A stretch of DNA of 64,000 bases from Botrytis cinerea B05.10 (GCF_000143535.2 NC_037318.1:2108001-2172000); one strand, 5' to 3'. Numbered from the stretch's first letter, positions 20,952 to 34,259 are shown. A program made the numbers and translations. Notes: a model not told the origin generated them from the sequence alone.

Positions 20952-22267
20952 ATGACTGACTTCAATCCAAACGTCGTCGATCTAGACACCGCTGATCCAA
21001 GAGATATCATTTGTTATCTTGGTCTGGGTGAAAATGAGTACAATGGAAAATTGGGAGCGTAAGTTGTTTCTTTGCTTTCTCTCCCTCCTTCTTTCTTCCT
21101 GCTTATCATCCTTCAACTTTTGCCTTCCATCCTTCTCAATCAACTACTAATCAATCATCACAGTCGTGTCTCTGCTCTCTTCGTTATCTTGATCGTCTCC
21201 TCGGCTGCTACCTTCTTCCCTGTTGTTGCTGCAAGAGTCAGCTGGGTTAAGATCAACATCTATGTCTACCTCTTCGCTCGTTACTTTGGTGCTGGTGTTA
21301 TCATCGCAACTGCCTTCATCCAGTAAGTCATTTTCCTTCCCAACAAATCTTTTTTTGAGAGATCTAACATATTTTCAGTTTGCTTGATCCCGCCTATGGA
21401 GAAATTGGTCCCGACACTTGTGTTGGAATGACTGGTGGCTGGGCCGATTATTCTTTCGTACCTGCTATTGTTTTGCTTTCAGTCTTGTCCATCTTCATGA
21501 TGGATTTCGCTGCTGAACAATATGTTGACCGCAAGTATGGCTTTGCACATGGTCCATCGATCGAAGATGTTGTCACCAATCAACCTGGCAATAACACTAC
21601 TCGTCGCGCCACCCTTACACACAATCAACTTCATTCTGGTGATCAAGATCCAAACCTCTTCGACAACATCGCACAAGCTCAAGAATCAAAGGATCACAGC
21701 CCTGCATCCAACTCTTTCTCAAATGAAAAGGATGTTGAGAAGATTACCATTTCCTCGGAGATGGCAGAAGAACGTTCGTTCCGTCAACAAATTTCTGCTT
21801 TCTTGATTCTCGAGTTTGGTGTCATCTTTCACTCTGTCATCATCGGTCTCAACCTCGGTACTGCTGGTGATGAGTTTTCAACTCTCTACCCTGTCCTAGT
21901 CTTTCATCAATCCTTTGAGGGTCTTGGTATCGGTGCTCGTATGTCTGCCATTCCCTTCCCCAAGCGTTTCTCTTGGCTTCCATGGGTTCTTTGCGCAGGT
22001 TATGGTCTCACCACACCCATCGCTATCGCCATCGGTCTTGGTCTTCGCACAACTTATAACTCTGGTTCATTCACTGCCAATGTCGTTTCTGGTGTTCTCG
22101 ATTCCATCTCTGCTGGTATCCTCATCTACACTGGTTTGGTTGAGTTATTGGCTCGTGATTTCTTGTTCAACCCAGACTTGACTCATGATAAGAAGAGACT
22201 TACATTCATGATCTGTTGCGTTTTACTCGGAACATTTATCATGGCTCTTCTTGGTAAGTGGGCTTAA
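20952..22267 (+). CDS. ZIP-family plasma-membrane zinc transporter
   Basis: Exons 20952-21058, 21164-21322 and 21379-22267 give 384 aa, similar to Zrt1/Zrt2 and Aspergillus Zrf proteins. Eight hydrophobic helices can be followed. The split codon at the second intron encodes His89 of ATAFIHLLDPA in helix 2/3. Helix 4 carries FHSVIIGLNLG (H240), and helix 5 carries VFHQSFEGLGIG (H265, E269), the binuclear metal-site residues of the family. The variable cytosolic loop (about residues 155-215) is Asn/Ser/Glu-rich with few histidines, unlike loops with long His runs. It should import Zn(II), possibly Fe(II). The first ATG with AAGATGA context was used; the 35-residue N-terminus before intron 1 is extracellular. 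A zinc-response-like element lies 382 bp upstream. Confidence 0.93.
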
Positions 22268-22730
22268 CTTAATCTTCTGGATTTGTTGAACATTTCCTCT
22301 GGTGGACGTTGGTTGGTTTCTTATATCGGCGGATGGTTTTCTAGTTGATGGATGGTTTTCATATACCCAGGATTTTATTTTCTCATGCGAAAAATGAAGT
22401 TACACATGTGTAACTTGTATTTAGGAGGGGTGGAATGGATGATTTGATGGATGAAAATAAAAGTGAGGTTGCATATTCTTGAACTTGCACATTTCTACTT
22501 TTTTTCCTTTTTCGACATAGCATAGGACTTTCTTTACCTTGGTTTACTGAATGGTTTGATGATGATCATATGAGTTATGACTCATGAAATGTAGTCGAAT
22601 GCAGGATGGATGAAAGGAATTTTAATAGATTAATAGAGCTGATATTTTGCTTGCTTTTATTGTGTTTTGTGTTGGCTGTGATGTTGTGGATTTGAATTTG
22701 AATGTGATGTTAAGTTGTTGACTGATATAG

Positions 22731-22796
22731 TACTGGTATAAGTACTGGTATAAGTACTGGTATAGGTACTGGTATAGGTACTGGTACAAGTACTAG
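22731..22796. repeat. 12-bp tandem repeat (TACTGGTATAAG)
   Basis: Five to six units of TACTGGTATAAG/TACTGGTATAGG, followed by related GATACTGAT-type sequence. Confidence 0.85.
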
Positions 22797-23888
22797 GATT
22801 GATGCTGATACTGATATTGATACTGATAATGCTGTTTATATGAATATGGATATAAATAGGTGTAGTAATAGAAGAGAGGTTTGATGAGAGGGAATTTGTA
22901 GGAAGGGGGGAGGGGGAAAGGGAGGTTATAAGGATCGAGAGTGATAAGTGTAGATTCGATTTTGATTTCGATTTGGGTAGTGTGAGTGGTGTGAGTGGGA
23001 GTGTGAGTGTGAGGTTTATGTTTATTTGATTATGGGTTTAGATATAGGTATAGAAAGATGTATTTGAAAGTAGGTGGGTAGGTGGGAAGGTGGGTGGGTG
23101 GATAGGTAGATAGATAGGTAGATATCTTTAAAGAATGAGGATGGGAAGGGGGAAAGGGGAAGGATTAGGATTGGGTTATCTGGGGAGAGAGGGAGGTGGG
23201 TATTAATTGGTGGAGATAGGAGGAGGAGAAGAAGAAGAAGAAGAAGGAGAGGATGTGGGTGTGGGTGTGGGTGTGGATGTTGATGTGTATAGTGGATATT
23301 ATAGTGATGATATATATTGTTAGAAAGAGAAGGGGATTGGAAAGGGGAAAGGAAAGAGAAAAGGGGAAGGGTTGGCTAGATAGATGGATATTTGTAGTGG
23401 CTGTAATGTGTTATATATATATATAGATATAGATATCTGAAGAGTAAATAAGGAGATATACAAGTATTTGAGGAGTAAGTGAGGAGATATGAAGTTAAAG
23501 AGAAAAAAAGAGAAAAAAAAGGGGGGGAGGAGATTTGAAATGGGATGGGATGGGCTGGGATGGAATTCTAGCTTTAATTTTGTAGAGTATGAGTGACAAG
23601 AGATATGAGTATGAGGGATGGAGATGATGAGAATACAAATCGAATGGCGAAATATATGGAAGAGAGAAGAGAGAAAATCGGGGGTGTGATTGTGGGGGGA
23701 AAAAAAAGTATCTCGATATGTATTGTTCGAAATATATATAAGTCAGGAAATAGGGAGGCGAGAAATAGAAATTTTTAATTATACAGAAGTGGAAAAACAA
23801 ATCTTGGAAATCTGGGGTTTTGGAAAGGGAATTTTGAGTTGGAGATGGGATATATAATGCATCAATCAATCTCCTTGACGATTCTTGC

Positions 23889-23890
<2 letters not shown>

Positions 23891-23921
<31 letters not shown>
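23891..23921. repeat. Poly-T tract (31 bases)
   Basis: An uninterrupted run of T in the low-complexity island. No target-site duplication or retroelement body was seen next to it, so it is not called as a retroposon tail. Confidence 0.95.
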
Positions 23922-23925
<4 letters not shown>

Positions 23926-24179
23926 GATTCGTAAAAGTAAACAAAGTGGAAATGAAATGAATGTACTTCATATATGATATAAATTATATATCTATCTCTA
24001 TATATAGCAGGCCATTTTTGTATTTGCAGATTTACAAAACCCTCTTTTGATTAATCATAAATAATATGCTGAGCTGATGTTAGGGTAGAATTGTTTCGGT
24101 TGATAAAAAAGTTGAATAATTAGAGAATTGGAAAGAGATTTGTGAGATTTTGAGGTTTTGAGGTTTTGAGGTTTTCAGG

Positions 24180-24340
24180 TTGTAAAGCTTAATTGCATTG
24201 CGTCTCCGGCGCCTTTATACGAGCTAGAAGCGAGAGGTTAACGAAGTTTATAAATTATTATTATTATTATTATTTAAATCTCGAGCGTAGCGAGGATCGG
24301 GGGTTTGGGGGCTGGCCCCCATAAAGACTCAAGAAATAAA
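24180..24340. other. AT-rich patch with GC clusters, possible organelle-derived insert
   Basis: Short GC-rich clusters (CGTCTCCGGCGCC, CTCGAGCGTAGCGAGG and the hairpin GGGGGC-TG-GCCCCC at 24307-24320) are set in (TTA)n and poly-A/T sequence. This texture is typical of fungal mitochondrial intergenic DNA and unlike the purine-rich sequence on either side. No mitochondrial gene is recognisable. Confidence 0.3.
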
Positions 24341-24752
24341 ATTAAAATTGTATATATCTCAAAAATAAGAAAAAAAGAAAAAAAAGCTACTGTGAATCCA
24401 CAGTCTGAAAAAATCTTTTTCCCCGACAGCTAGTTTTTATTCATTCTTTATTTATTTATTTTTTCAAACTACGCTTTATATTATAGTATACGGCATAATA
24501 TAAAAATTTCTCATAGATAGTAAAATAAATGGGATTGTGTTTCTGGATTCAACTTAAGCTGAGGGTGTGGGAATGTGTGTAGAGTAGAGTAGAGTAGAGT
24601 ATGTATGCATATTGTCTATTTAATATTGGGAGGGAGGGAGGGATGGGTTTGGGGATATCGGTATGGATTTTCTCTCCTCTCTTGACTTTTTTGTGCGGGG
24701 GGTGGGGGATGGGATTATGGGGTTATTTGGTGGGAAGGAGGGTGGGTTTTTG

Positions 24753-24792
24753 TATTGGTATTGGTATTGGTATTGGTATTGGTATTGGTATT
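24753..24792. repeat. (TATTGG)n hexamer run
   Basis: Six to seven units in the G-rich half of the island. Confidence 0.9.
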
Positions 24793-25035
24793 AGAGAATG
24801 AGAAGAGGAAGAAGGAGAGGAGGAGGAGGAGGAGGAGAGAGAGAGATCTAGAAGTGATGTTGGCGTGGGGCAGGACGGGACAGGACGGGGTGAGATGGAG
24901 GAGAATATGAGGGAGGAGGTTAGTGGTTAGGAGTTGGATGATGAGAGGGAAGGGAATTGGAATTGGAATGGATTGTGGATATGTGGATGTTTGGATTTGT
25001 ATATATATATTGATATGTGCTTGTAATTTATTGTT

Positions 25036-25122
25036 TTCTTCTTCTTCTTCTTCTTCTTCTTCTTCTTCTTCTTCTTCTTCTTCTTCTTCTTCTTCTTCTT
25101 CTTCTTCTTCATCATCATCATC
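25036..25122. repeat. (TTC)25 followed by (ATC)4
   Basis: A perfect trinucleotide array marking the approximate point where the plus strand changes from purine-rich to pyrimidine-rich. It yields false Ser, Leu and Lys homopolymer ORFs. Confidence 0.95.
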
Positions 25123-28100
25123 ATTATAATCTTCTTTTCATTCAAATATTACATTCAAATTCACATCCACATGCACAACCACCCACCCGCTTTCCACATT
25201 CTATTTTGTATTAATTTCGCTCTACATATTATATCCTATATCCTATATACTCTAAACCATACACACTCCCTTCGAATTCGATTATTTCTCTCTTCATCTA
25301 TCTCCTCCTTTCCTTTCCTTTCCTTTCCTCTTTACAAACGCTCTTAAGCTTAACATTTAAACTCGCTCGCTCGCTAAGTCTTCAATAATATAACAATATA
25401 TCTATATGTAATAGATAGTTGGGAAATAAGCGAGTTGAATACAACTAATGTATATATATATATAATATTTCTTTATCCTTTTATCCCTTATTTCTTATTC
25501 CTCGCTCGCCGCTTACATACTTATTTCGCGTATGTTTTGTCTTGTTTCTTTTAAAGTGATTTAGTTAATATCTTTGTTTTTATTTCTATTTCTATTCTTT
25601 TTCACATTTTTCATTTCCTATCGTGTCATTTATTGAAATTTGGAGATCTTTTCCTTTATTATCATATTTCTATTTCATGCTCTTGTGAGCTCTTGTAATT
25701 TCTTTATATTCTATTAGTTGTAGAAATTCTGGGATATAACTAAATATGTATAATAATTTATTTATTTGTTGATATCAATATTATTGTAAATCTATTACAT
25801 TATATTCTATTATATTTTACTTTATTCAATACTATTCTCTTTTATTTTATTATAATCATTCTCAAAATAATCTATATACTATATCGTGTGAGTGTAGTGA
25901 ATGACTTTAATTCAATAGCTACTATAGTAAAACCCTAAGCAAATGTGAAAGAGACTAGCTATTTTAGTAGGTCTATATAAGACCTATTACTTTCTGTATA
26001 TAGCTAGCTCTTTAGATAGAATACAATTAGATATGCAGGATCTATGCAATTCGTGGGTGCTACGTCTTCCGTATCCTTCTTGTACCAATATATATTTCCC
26101 TCTATTATAATTATCTCTCACTCTGTATATTTTCTTTCCACCTCGCCTCTTTTCTACCGCTCCCCCCCGCCCCTTTCATTTCCTCATTCTAGCCTAGTAT
26201 CTCTAGATCTTTTCATTAGAGATATAAATACCACAAAAATAAACTAATCAGATTCTAAGATCTAATTACAAATCAAATGAATCGAAATCGTATGCTTTTT
26301 CCATATACGCATGTATAAATATATAAATGCAAACCCACAATCTAACTACCTCCCGTCTCACTTCCAGCCTGCAAGTTATAACAAGAATTTCCAAACACAA
26401 CTTCTATGACACATACAATCTCTATTCTTCGAACTTTTTTCTACAGATCTCAATCTACCGATCCCTCTCGCTCTCTCGTCCAGATCTCCGCTTTCTCACA
26501 TTCGTTTTCCTTTTTCTCTTCTCGTGTTCCTAGTCCAATCTATTCAATCTATTCATCCACCCATCTATCAATATCTAACATCTCACCCCTTTCCTCTCTC
26601 ACCCACCCCCCTACTATATCCCACCTCCACCATCCTCCTACACCTTCATCTTCCATCAAATTTCCTCAATATCATCACCTCCCTCCTCTCCTATTCCCCT
26701 CTCTATTCCCAATCCCATCCCGCTGGAATTACAATCTCACTTGTATATATATATATATCCATCTCTATTTCTATTGTAATAAACGTATCACTTCCCTCTT
26801 ATCTTTGTATACTTATTTTACGAACAAGACAAATATTAAATAAGAACATCAAACCAATTCCCAAACCAATCCCCAAACCCCCCTCATCTTACTTCCCAAA
26901 ACCCATCTCAACCAACATCCATTCCCATTCCCATTCCCATTTCCCATTTCCCATTCCTTTCACCCCCTCTCTCAAATTCTCAATTATTCTATCTAACATC
27001 TAACATCTAATATCTCCTCCTGTCCTTTCCTCTCCTCTCCTCTCTTCTCCTCTCACATCTCCATTACTTCCTCAAAAACTCAATTACCCAACCAACCCTT
27101 TTACACATTCCCCCTACCCCTCATCCCTCCCCTCACAATTCCCCTCAATTCGATTCCTCATTTCTATCCATCTACTTCTAACAAACACTCGCTTACTTAT
27201 ATACACCCTTAACCACCAAAATCCATTTTATACTCTTGAATCCAAAGCCCTTCTAATTCCCCTTTTTTTTTCCTTTTCTAGAAAATAACTATCCCCGATC
27301 TTTCCACCTTCGTTTATCATACACCTACTTACCTACTTCCACACTATTTTCCATGAGAAGCCCTTATTTCCAAGCCTTATATAGCTTTCTTTCTAGTATT
27401 CAACTCTATTCTATTTTACAACTTCATTTCTATCCCCATCCCTCTTCCCATCTCCACAACCCCCAACCCTCAAACCCAAGCCTCTCAAAACATCAAAGCC
27501 CCCCCAACTTAAAATATAAATTCTCACCCTTTCACTAACCCTCTATCTCCACATCTTCACAATCCTCTTCTCACTCCCCTTTTCAATGTACCACTTCATT
27601 ATCCTATTTATATCTTAGAGATCTTGTCACGTTAATTCCTCATTCTATTTATCTTTACATCTCCTACATCTCACTAAACATTAAACACTAAACACCAACC
27701 AGAATTTATCAACCATCAACCATCAACCAGTATCCAGAATCCAGCATTCACCTCAAATCTCAACCCCCTCTATACAAACCCCTCCATCCAAACCCTCTCT
27801 TCCTATACCACACCCCCTATAAACAACTTTTAAATTTATCTCTCATCTCCCATCTCCCATATCCTACACCACGCCATATCACACCACACTATACTATCCT
27901 TCTAATCCCAAATATTCACACCCGAATAACTTCACATTCATATTTACATTCACCTTCATATCCATAGTACATTGAAACTAGCAACTGTCTATAATACATG
28001 CAACACAATACAATATAACTACCTATCTATTCATCTACCTCGCTAATCTAGCCCTTCCTCTCCCCTCAAAAACAAAACAAAACAAAACAAAACAAAGCAA

Positions 28101-28231
28101 AACCTATCTATCTATTCAAACAATCTAGAAACATTAAACACATAAAATATAACTTATAAAAAGAACTCAGAAGAAACAAAAAAAAGACATTGAAGTAGAA
28201 AATGAAGCGTTGTGGTTACATTGGATTAATC

Positions 28232-28474
28232 TTAGTGAGATGTAGGAGTTCTCCAGATGAGTAATTGCATTCCTCTGTTCCATTCAGCTTCACTTGTTTT
28301 ATGCTGCTCCTGCTCTGGCCCCTTTTCATTTTCATAGAATCGTGTCCCTCCATTGAAACCTGTTTGCCATATCTTAAGAAACCCCCTCTCCACTATCCCA
28401 CCCACAATCTCTTCCGTTCTCCTTCCCTTAACAGCATTTCCCTGCAACACAGCATACCCTCCTTCATCCCCCAT
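28232..28474 (-). other. Unassigned coding-like fragment downstream of PLS1
   Basis: A minus-strand open frame of 80 codons with balanced composition (stretches such as ERGFLKIWQTGFNGGTRFYE) ending TPTSH-stop. Just upstream on this strand a TTGCAG|G could be a 3' splice site, so this might be the last exon of an unrecognised gene or a decayed remnant. No start exon could be placed between it and the PLS1 stop. Confidence 0.25.
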
Positions 28475-28593
28475 TCCCCAAACTCCACTACAAACCCCTA
28501 GTGCTCCAACACCTTAGACCATCCCCATCCCAAAAACTGAAAACCATCCATCCATCTAGCCACCCATTTCCATCACCCACCCTCGCTTATAAC

Positions 28594-29352
28594 CTAAAAA
28601 GACCCCGTTCCATTCTTCTCATCAATAAATCTATATCTTTCCCTCTCCTTACGATCCTTGTTAAGCATTGCAATACCAAAAATAAGCGCAACATCCAAGC
28701 CCACGATTCCAAAAGCCGCTGTAAAGATGACATCCAAGAACAATCCATCCAACTTAACAAATGCCGCTGAACATCCCGGCATTGTGGCCGCAATAATAGC
28801 ATTAGGACAAGTACTATCGATTACGAAAGCTGGCGCACTCGTACTATTGAAATATCCACAACAGCTTAATTGTTCCTGCAACAAACTTTGCGTGGTCGCA
28901 GATTGGGCAATCCATGTATCGAGAAGAGATTGTTTAGATTCTAGTGTACCGAACCAAATATCAAGACCGATAACGAGAGTGAAGAGACCACAGACAACGA
29001 CGAAGAAGCCATGAAGTTTGAGCCAGCCGCGAGTGGTACTGAGGAGCATGGCGGGAATGGAGATGAGGAAGGCGAAGAAGATCAAGATTGCATTTCCAAT
29101 GGCGGCTATAGGGTGCGAGTGATGTTAGCTCATTGCTATACTTTCTTCCCAGACCAACAATATAATGAATAGACGGGAAAACCAACCATTCAAAGGTGTA
29201 CCCATCAACAACAAATCGGTAGCTACACTGGCAATAGTAGGAGCCTGCGAAGTACCAGTCTTCGTCGTCAAGGCAAACCCAAGCAATAATGCACCTGAAC
29301 CTACAAAGAGTATGTCCAGAATAACATATGTCAAAAGAATTTTATCCGCCAT
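28594..29352 (-). CDS. PLS1: PLS1-type tetraspanin
   Basis: Exons 29352-29187 and 29105-28594 (81-bp intron, 5' site GTTGGT, branch GCTAAC) give 225 aa, the length I recall for Magnaporthe PLS1. Four membrane helices are present: about residues 5-28, 58-80, 88-108 and 175-197. The large extracellular loop carries C137-C138-G139 (QLSCCGYFNSTSAPAF) plus C155 and C167, the four-cysteine tetraspanin core. The tail LNKDRKERERYRFIDEKNG matches the conserved fungal PLS1 C-terminus. PLS1 is needed for penetration-peg emergence from appressoria in several plant pathogens and for ascospore germination in Podospora. Upstream in-frame codons before 29352 begin with TTG and are not used. Confidence 0.88.
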
Positions 29353-30776
29353 CTTGTCCTGTTGAATAGTACCAGCTATACTCAACTCGACGTCAAACTT
29401 CGATATGAACGAAGTATAAATGAAAGGAAGAAGAGAAGGTTGTCTTAGTAAGAGGACGTCCGGCGTCTAAATTTGTGTAAATCGGCCACTGATTGGGCTA
29501 CCTTCGTATGGCAATGAAAGAACAAATCCAATAATGAAGAGAAATCAAGCAATCAATGCACTGAGCTTTGCTTGGCAGACGTTGAAAAAGAAAGAGATGA
29601 AATGAAGAAAAAGACAGACAATCAAGTGGAAAGAGAAGAATAAGCCACAAGAGTTTGAGAACCGTTCTTGCGACAGGAAAGAAAAGAAGACCGCCCTACC
29701 ACCGAAAACCACAATGGGGAGAGGTAAAACGGAATGTAATCGTAAGTATTGCCTCAATGGTGGTGTGATCTTACCGTCCCAGCATAGAACAGAAACAGAA
29801 ACACTTCCCTTACCAGCAATGCCCATTCATATCGTGAGGAATTTGCACACATTGCTTCATACCTGGTGAAATGGGCCGTGCAATAGATGGCATTCGTGTG
29901 ATTCCAGAAGATTGTAACAACATTGCGACTGTGTGACTGCGGTCAAAGGATGGCGTGGTAAAATCGTGAGTGTTGTTGTGATGGCGGTGCTTGAAAACGA
30001 GGGGTTCAAGGATTTCTTGGTTTCTCTTCTCTACAATTGGCGTTTCGAATTTTGCCTCATGATGGGCTTAGAAGTAACATGTTCCATATCCGACCAATGA
30101 AGATCGCGGATGGCGAATTTTGTAACCACCTACCTAGGTACATTTGATGGTCACCTATTGGTGGAACAAAATCTTGAGAGAGGTCAATGATGTCCTTGAG
30201 TTCGATGTATGTGTTTGTCGGTATCGCAAGAGGCGTTGATTATGTCATGCATGGATGGAGATATGATGATATGATATGATATGATAGATACCGTTGCCAT
30301 CTTGGTGGTGAATGACGACTCACCAGCATGAGCACGAGCAAAAGACAGAGAAGGCGGTTATTCATGATCTTCTCCAAGGGTTCGGAGGTTAAAAATACAA
30401 CCCAAGAAACTTAAGGCAGGAACAGGAAAGCTTGAGAGCTCGTCCAACGGAGTATCATCCGCTTCAAGTTTGGTTCAACAGGTCCAGGCTGAGTGTAACT
30501 CCGACTGAGCTGAAAGGGGGTTTATTATTATTATTGATAACGGCTGAGGCTTGAAAATGCCCCATCTATTCACAATCGAACTGACAGTCTGTCCAACGGT
30601 AGAAAGGTTCAGGAAGCTTGATTGTTTTAAGATTTAATTCCAAAGACTTCATGTTGACCCTTTTTCTTGGTACGAAAGGATACATAGAAGGCCCTTTAAG
30701 TGACAATCAATGTAGACCTGGAATTGCTTTTCAACCGCAAGCTTGTCATGTGACGACAGATGGTTACACGTGCGGG

Positions 30777-30827
30777 TAGATCATAGATCATAGATCATAG
30801 ATCATAGATCATAGATCATAGATCATA
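30777..30827. repeat. (TAGATCA)7 heptamer array
   Basis: About 7.3 perfect 7-bp units. Confidence 0.95.
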
Positions 30828-31909
30828 CAGGGAGATCCAATGCACGGGTATGTGCAGACATCTGAGATCTGGGAATGGCCGTTGTTCTGGGTAAAGTAAA
30901 CGTCAACGGAACTGGCTGAGAGTTGTTACCGGCAGGTAGTTGTATTACTGTAGCACATGGGCTGGCTGCTGCTGGGTAGACGCAGACTTCAAATTCGGTC
31001 TTGAGCGAGTTGCCCGTGGGAGATACAAACATTTGGAACGTTCAAAGGCCAGGAGAAAAGTGCAAGCAGTTAGTTGGTTGATGGGAAGAGAATCGGAGTT
31101 CTCATTTCATCTCTGTCCATTTCCGATATACATGTCGTATGCTCACACATCCAGGACATCTAGAATGGTATGATGGATACATAGGTGATGCCTTCTGATT
31201 CTGTTCTGAACCCTTTTTCAATACATTATCGACTCCAGGTGGAAAGGATCTTCGGAGCTTCTCAGATACATGTCTGATACCGGTAGTTACATTTGTTGAA
31301 TCTATACATCGGTAGTGTGCTCGAGTTGCCAATTGAGTGAACGCTTCTAGAGCGAAGTAGCCTATGCCTCCTAGATAGATTCATCATCCAATGAAAATGG
31401 CATTCCCCCTCCTTTTCTCTTCACTTCAAGGATGGCCAGGAAGATAGCTTACCTATCTTACTCGTCAGTGACACACATATTGTGTATACACGCACACAAA
31501 CAGCACATCCATACTACGGACTCCTGATGCCAGAGACGAACAGCGTCCCCTTATACTCGTTAAGGCTGGAAAAAGGGTTGCGCTTCCTTCCCCTTTTCAG
31601 AATTGTCCATCAACGCTTGCCCCCAAACGGTTTTATTCTCTACTTGTTCCTGTCCATTATTCTATTGTTCCCCAGAGCAGAGAGACGGATTCCTGGATTC
31701 CTGGCCCAAGTCCTCAAATACCTGCACTAGCCCAAAGCACACAAGTCGCAACGCCTCAAGCATCGACGGTAACCTCTTTGCCTCTTCTTTCTATTCTGCA
31801 TCAGGAGATACTCTTTCGGTAAGGTATGTTGGAATATAAAATTTATGAACTCTAGACGAAATGCTTCTTGTTTGCCCATATGAGCATCCTCCTTCTCCTA
31901 TCCACTACT

Positions 31910-31995
31910 CACACCACACTCACACACTCACTCACACTCACATTCACATTCGCATTCACATCCGCACTCGCATTCACGCTCACATTCATACTCAC
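31910..31995. repeat. CACTCA/CATTCA hexamer-like repeats
   Basis: Degenerate (CAYTCA)n pyrimidine-rich repeat. Confidence 0.75.
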
Positions 31996-33087
31996 CACTC
32001 ACTGCCTTTGCCTTGCCTTGCCCACCCTCTCCTACTCCTTGTCCTCCAACGTCATGTCCACAATCTCAATCCTCCTCGTCGTCTCTGTCGTCAAAGTTTC
32101 ACGTTTCCAAGTTTCAAACCCTCACACTTCACACTTTACCAATTACCAACTTTCAACACACTGTCGCACTGATCTTCAACCCTCCCCCCCACACTACCAT
32201 GTTTTCTTATACAACTGCACACTGCACAGTGCACACTACCAACAGCTCGGGAAATGATTACGGGTCACAATTTATCTGTTTCCCACACTACTGCATCCAT
32301 TTCTGCATTTGTTCAGGAGAGAGCACACAAGTCGAGACATTTCCATGGCCATCCCACACAAGTTATGGTTGAGTCAATGATTGAACGATCAGGGAGAAAT
32401 TTGGCCAATAGGCCGAATTACCTTATCTCAAACCATTCTAGACAAGGGCAGGATTCATGCTTGTCGCAGACTTACCCCATTTGCCAAGATATTCCCAATC
32501 CTTCTCGAGTCAAACTACTTGGAGTTGGAGGTGACGATTGAAACTCGCCCTCGAGTGTACTGTGTGTGTGTGTGTGCACCGAATGGAAATCTGATCAATC
32601 GAAATGAATGGCCATGAGCCACATTTACCACAGTTCATTGTTGGGACGGGTGCTTGGAAGAAAGTTGCTTCCAAGTACAGTGCAAGATTGAAATTACGAC
32701 CGTTATCTCAAATGGTACAGATTGTCTTCGCGTCTGAGTACTCCCTCAAATGAGTCGAGTCCCTGACTGTCACTCCATCAATCACCCCCCATCATCTATC
32801 ATCCACTTCATTCGAGCACGTACAGCACACCCATCCACACCCACCACCACCTTCAAATTTGAATTTCAGGGATGCAGAAACTTCCGGGCTGGATACCGGT
32901 GCACGCTACTTTGCTCATTGAAAGGTCCCTTGCCCGTCTCGTTTCCTTCGAGCAGCGTAGGGATTGTGAATGGCCGATGCGCCACGATGCCTGCAAGTGC
33001 TTTTCAATAGATCCCATCACTAAAAGCTTACCTAGAGCCGAGTAAAAGATTGGGGACTGAGTTAATGAACGCGCGAACTTTTGGAGG

Positions 33088-33135
33088 TTGTCCCTTGGGA
33101 TTGTCCCTTGGGATTGTCCCTTGAGATTGTCCCTC
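33088..33135. repeat. 13-bp tandem repeat TTGTCCCTTGGGA
   Basis: Three and a half copies, the last with a G-to-A change. Each unit holds a small CCCTTGGG inverted repeat. Confidence 0.85.
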
Positions 33136-34213
33136 ACCAAAGTGGTTGATGACCATTACCCATAAATAATTTTGAGTTTTCGATATTATCTCAATTTCAA
33201 TCATTTCATTTAATTGGATGGGAGCATACTATCGAATTCGACATCGCCGTGGATTCCTTTGGAACCATTTTTTCCAATCTCATCGTCTGTGCAATTTTGG
33301 GAAAAAGTTTAATGGAGGAATATATGGAACGCGACTAACCCATCTTCACCAGTTATATGCTAGCATGCGATTGAATCGAATCGGCATGCACAGATACTTT
33401 CATGGACGACCCATTCCACTGCCCACGGCGCCAGCACTTGATTGGCCCATCTCTCCAACAATTCCTATGTCCATCACACCACAGATTAGCCACTCTCCAC
33501 TCTGCACTGCACTCTCCCCTCTCCCCTCTCCACCCTCCCTCTCCCACTTATTATTGCAAGTCTTACACAAAGTTCACAAATCCCCCCCCACCGTTCCTTC
33601 CCGCATACAATAGTTTGCAGTACAAGACATTGCGGCCCACTTTTCCGCACCCAGGGGACCCTTCGACCAACCACTTTGGCTACAACGGAACTACTGGCTG
33701 CACTGCACACTTTCCCGACCGAGCACATTTTTCTGACTTTACTCGATGCATCCGTCTTGACTTCACCTCATACAACCACAACCCCAGCCTCCCCCGGTGT
33801 CCCATCTTTTTTTCTACTTTCTAACTTGTCGCTTGTGTCTACGGAAGCATCTGTGTGCAAGTGTGTATCTCCTCCTTACCCAAAGAAGTCTACATACAGA
33901 TACATCGAATCGTACATCGCAGCCCAGTGCCAGATTGCCAGTGCCAGTCCCAGCATCCGCACAGGACCGTACCGAACAAATTGTTTAATTGTTTAATTCG
34001 CCTGTGCTTTCTTGAATCAATCTATCCTCTTTTCACCCATCCCGCATTCACGCTGCCTGCATTCACGCTGCAGCGATTTTGCCTGATCAATCTATTAATT
34101 CCCCCGTCTTCTTCTTACAGTTACTTTCACAAGAAGTCTCCTTCTCAGGAACGAAGCACAAGAAATAGGTCCAGAGTCCAGACGCTCCAACCGGTACTAT
34201 TGCCATTGCTATT

Positions 34214-34259
34214 ACCACGACGACGACGACGACGACCACCACCACCACCACCACCACGG
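34214..34259. repeat. (ACG)n/(CAC)n trinucleotide runs
   Basis: A run of about seven ACG units passes directly into about eight ACC/CAC units. It produces Thr, His, Pro or Val runs in overlapping frames. Confidence 0.85.

Larger units (their letters stand above)
22268..28593. other. 6.3-kb gene-free low-complexity island
   Basis: This lies between the convergent 3' ends of the ZIP and PLS1 genes. Plus-strand sequence is purine/G-rich from about 22.4 to 25.0 kb and pyrimidine/C-rich from about 25.0 to 28.1 kb. It includes many microsatellites, a 31-T run and an AT-rich patch with GC clusters at 24.2-24.5 kb. Long frames here are homopolymeric (for example Ser, Lys or Leu runs across the TTC array) and not genes. 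A minus-strand frame at 28232-28474 has more normal composition and is described separately. Confidence 0.6.

Noticed and set aside
24927..25214. ORFs rich in Lys, Ser or Leu runs on both strands
   Set aside because: They are translations of the (TTC)25/(ATC)4 array and nothing outside the array supports coding.
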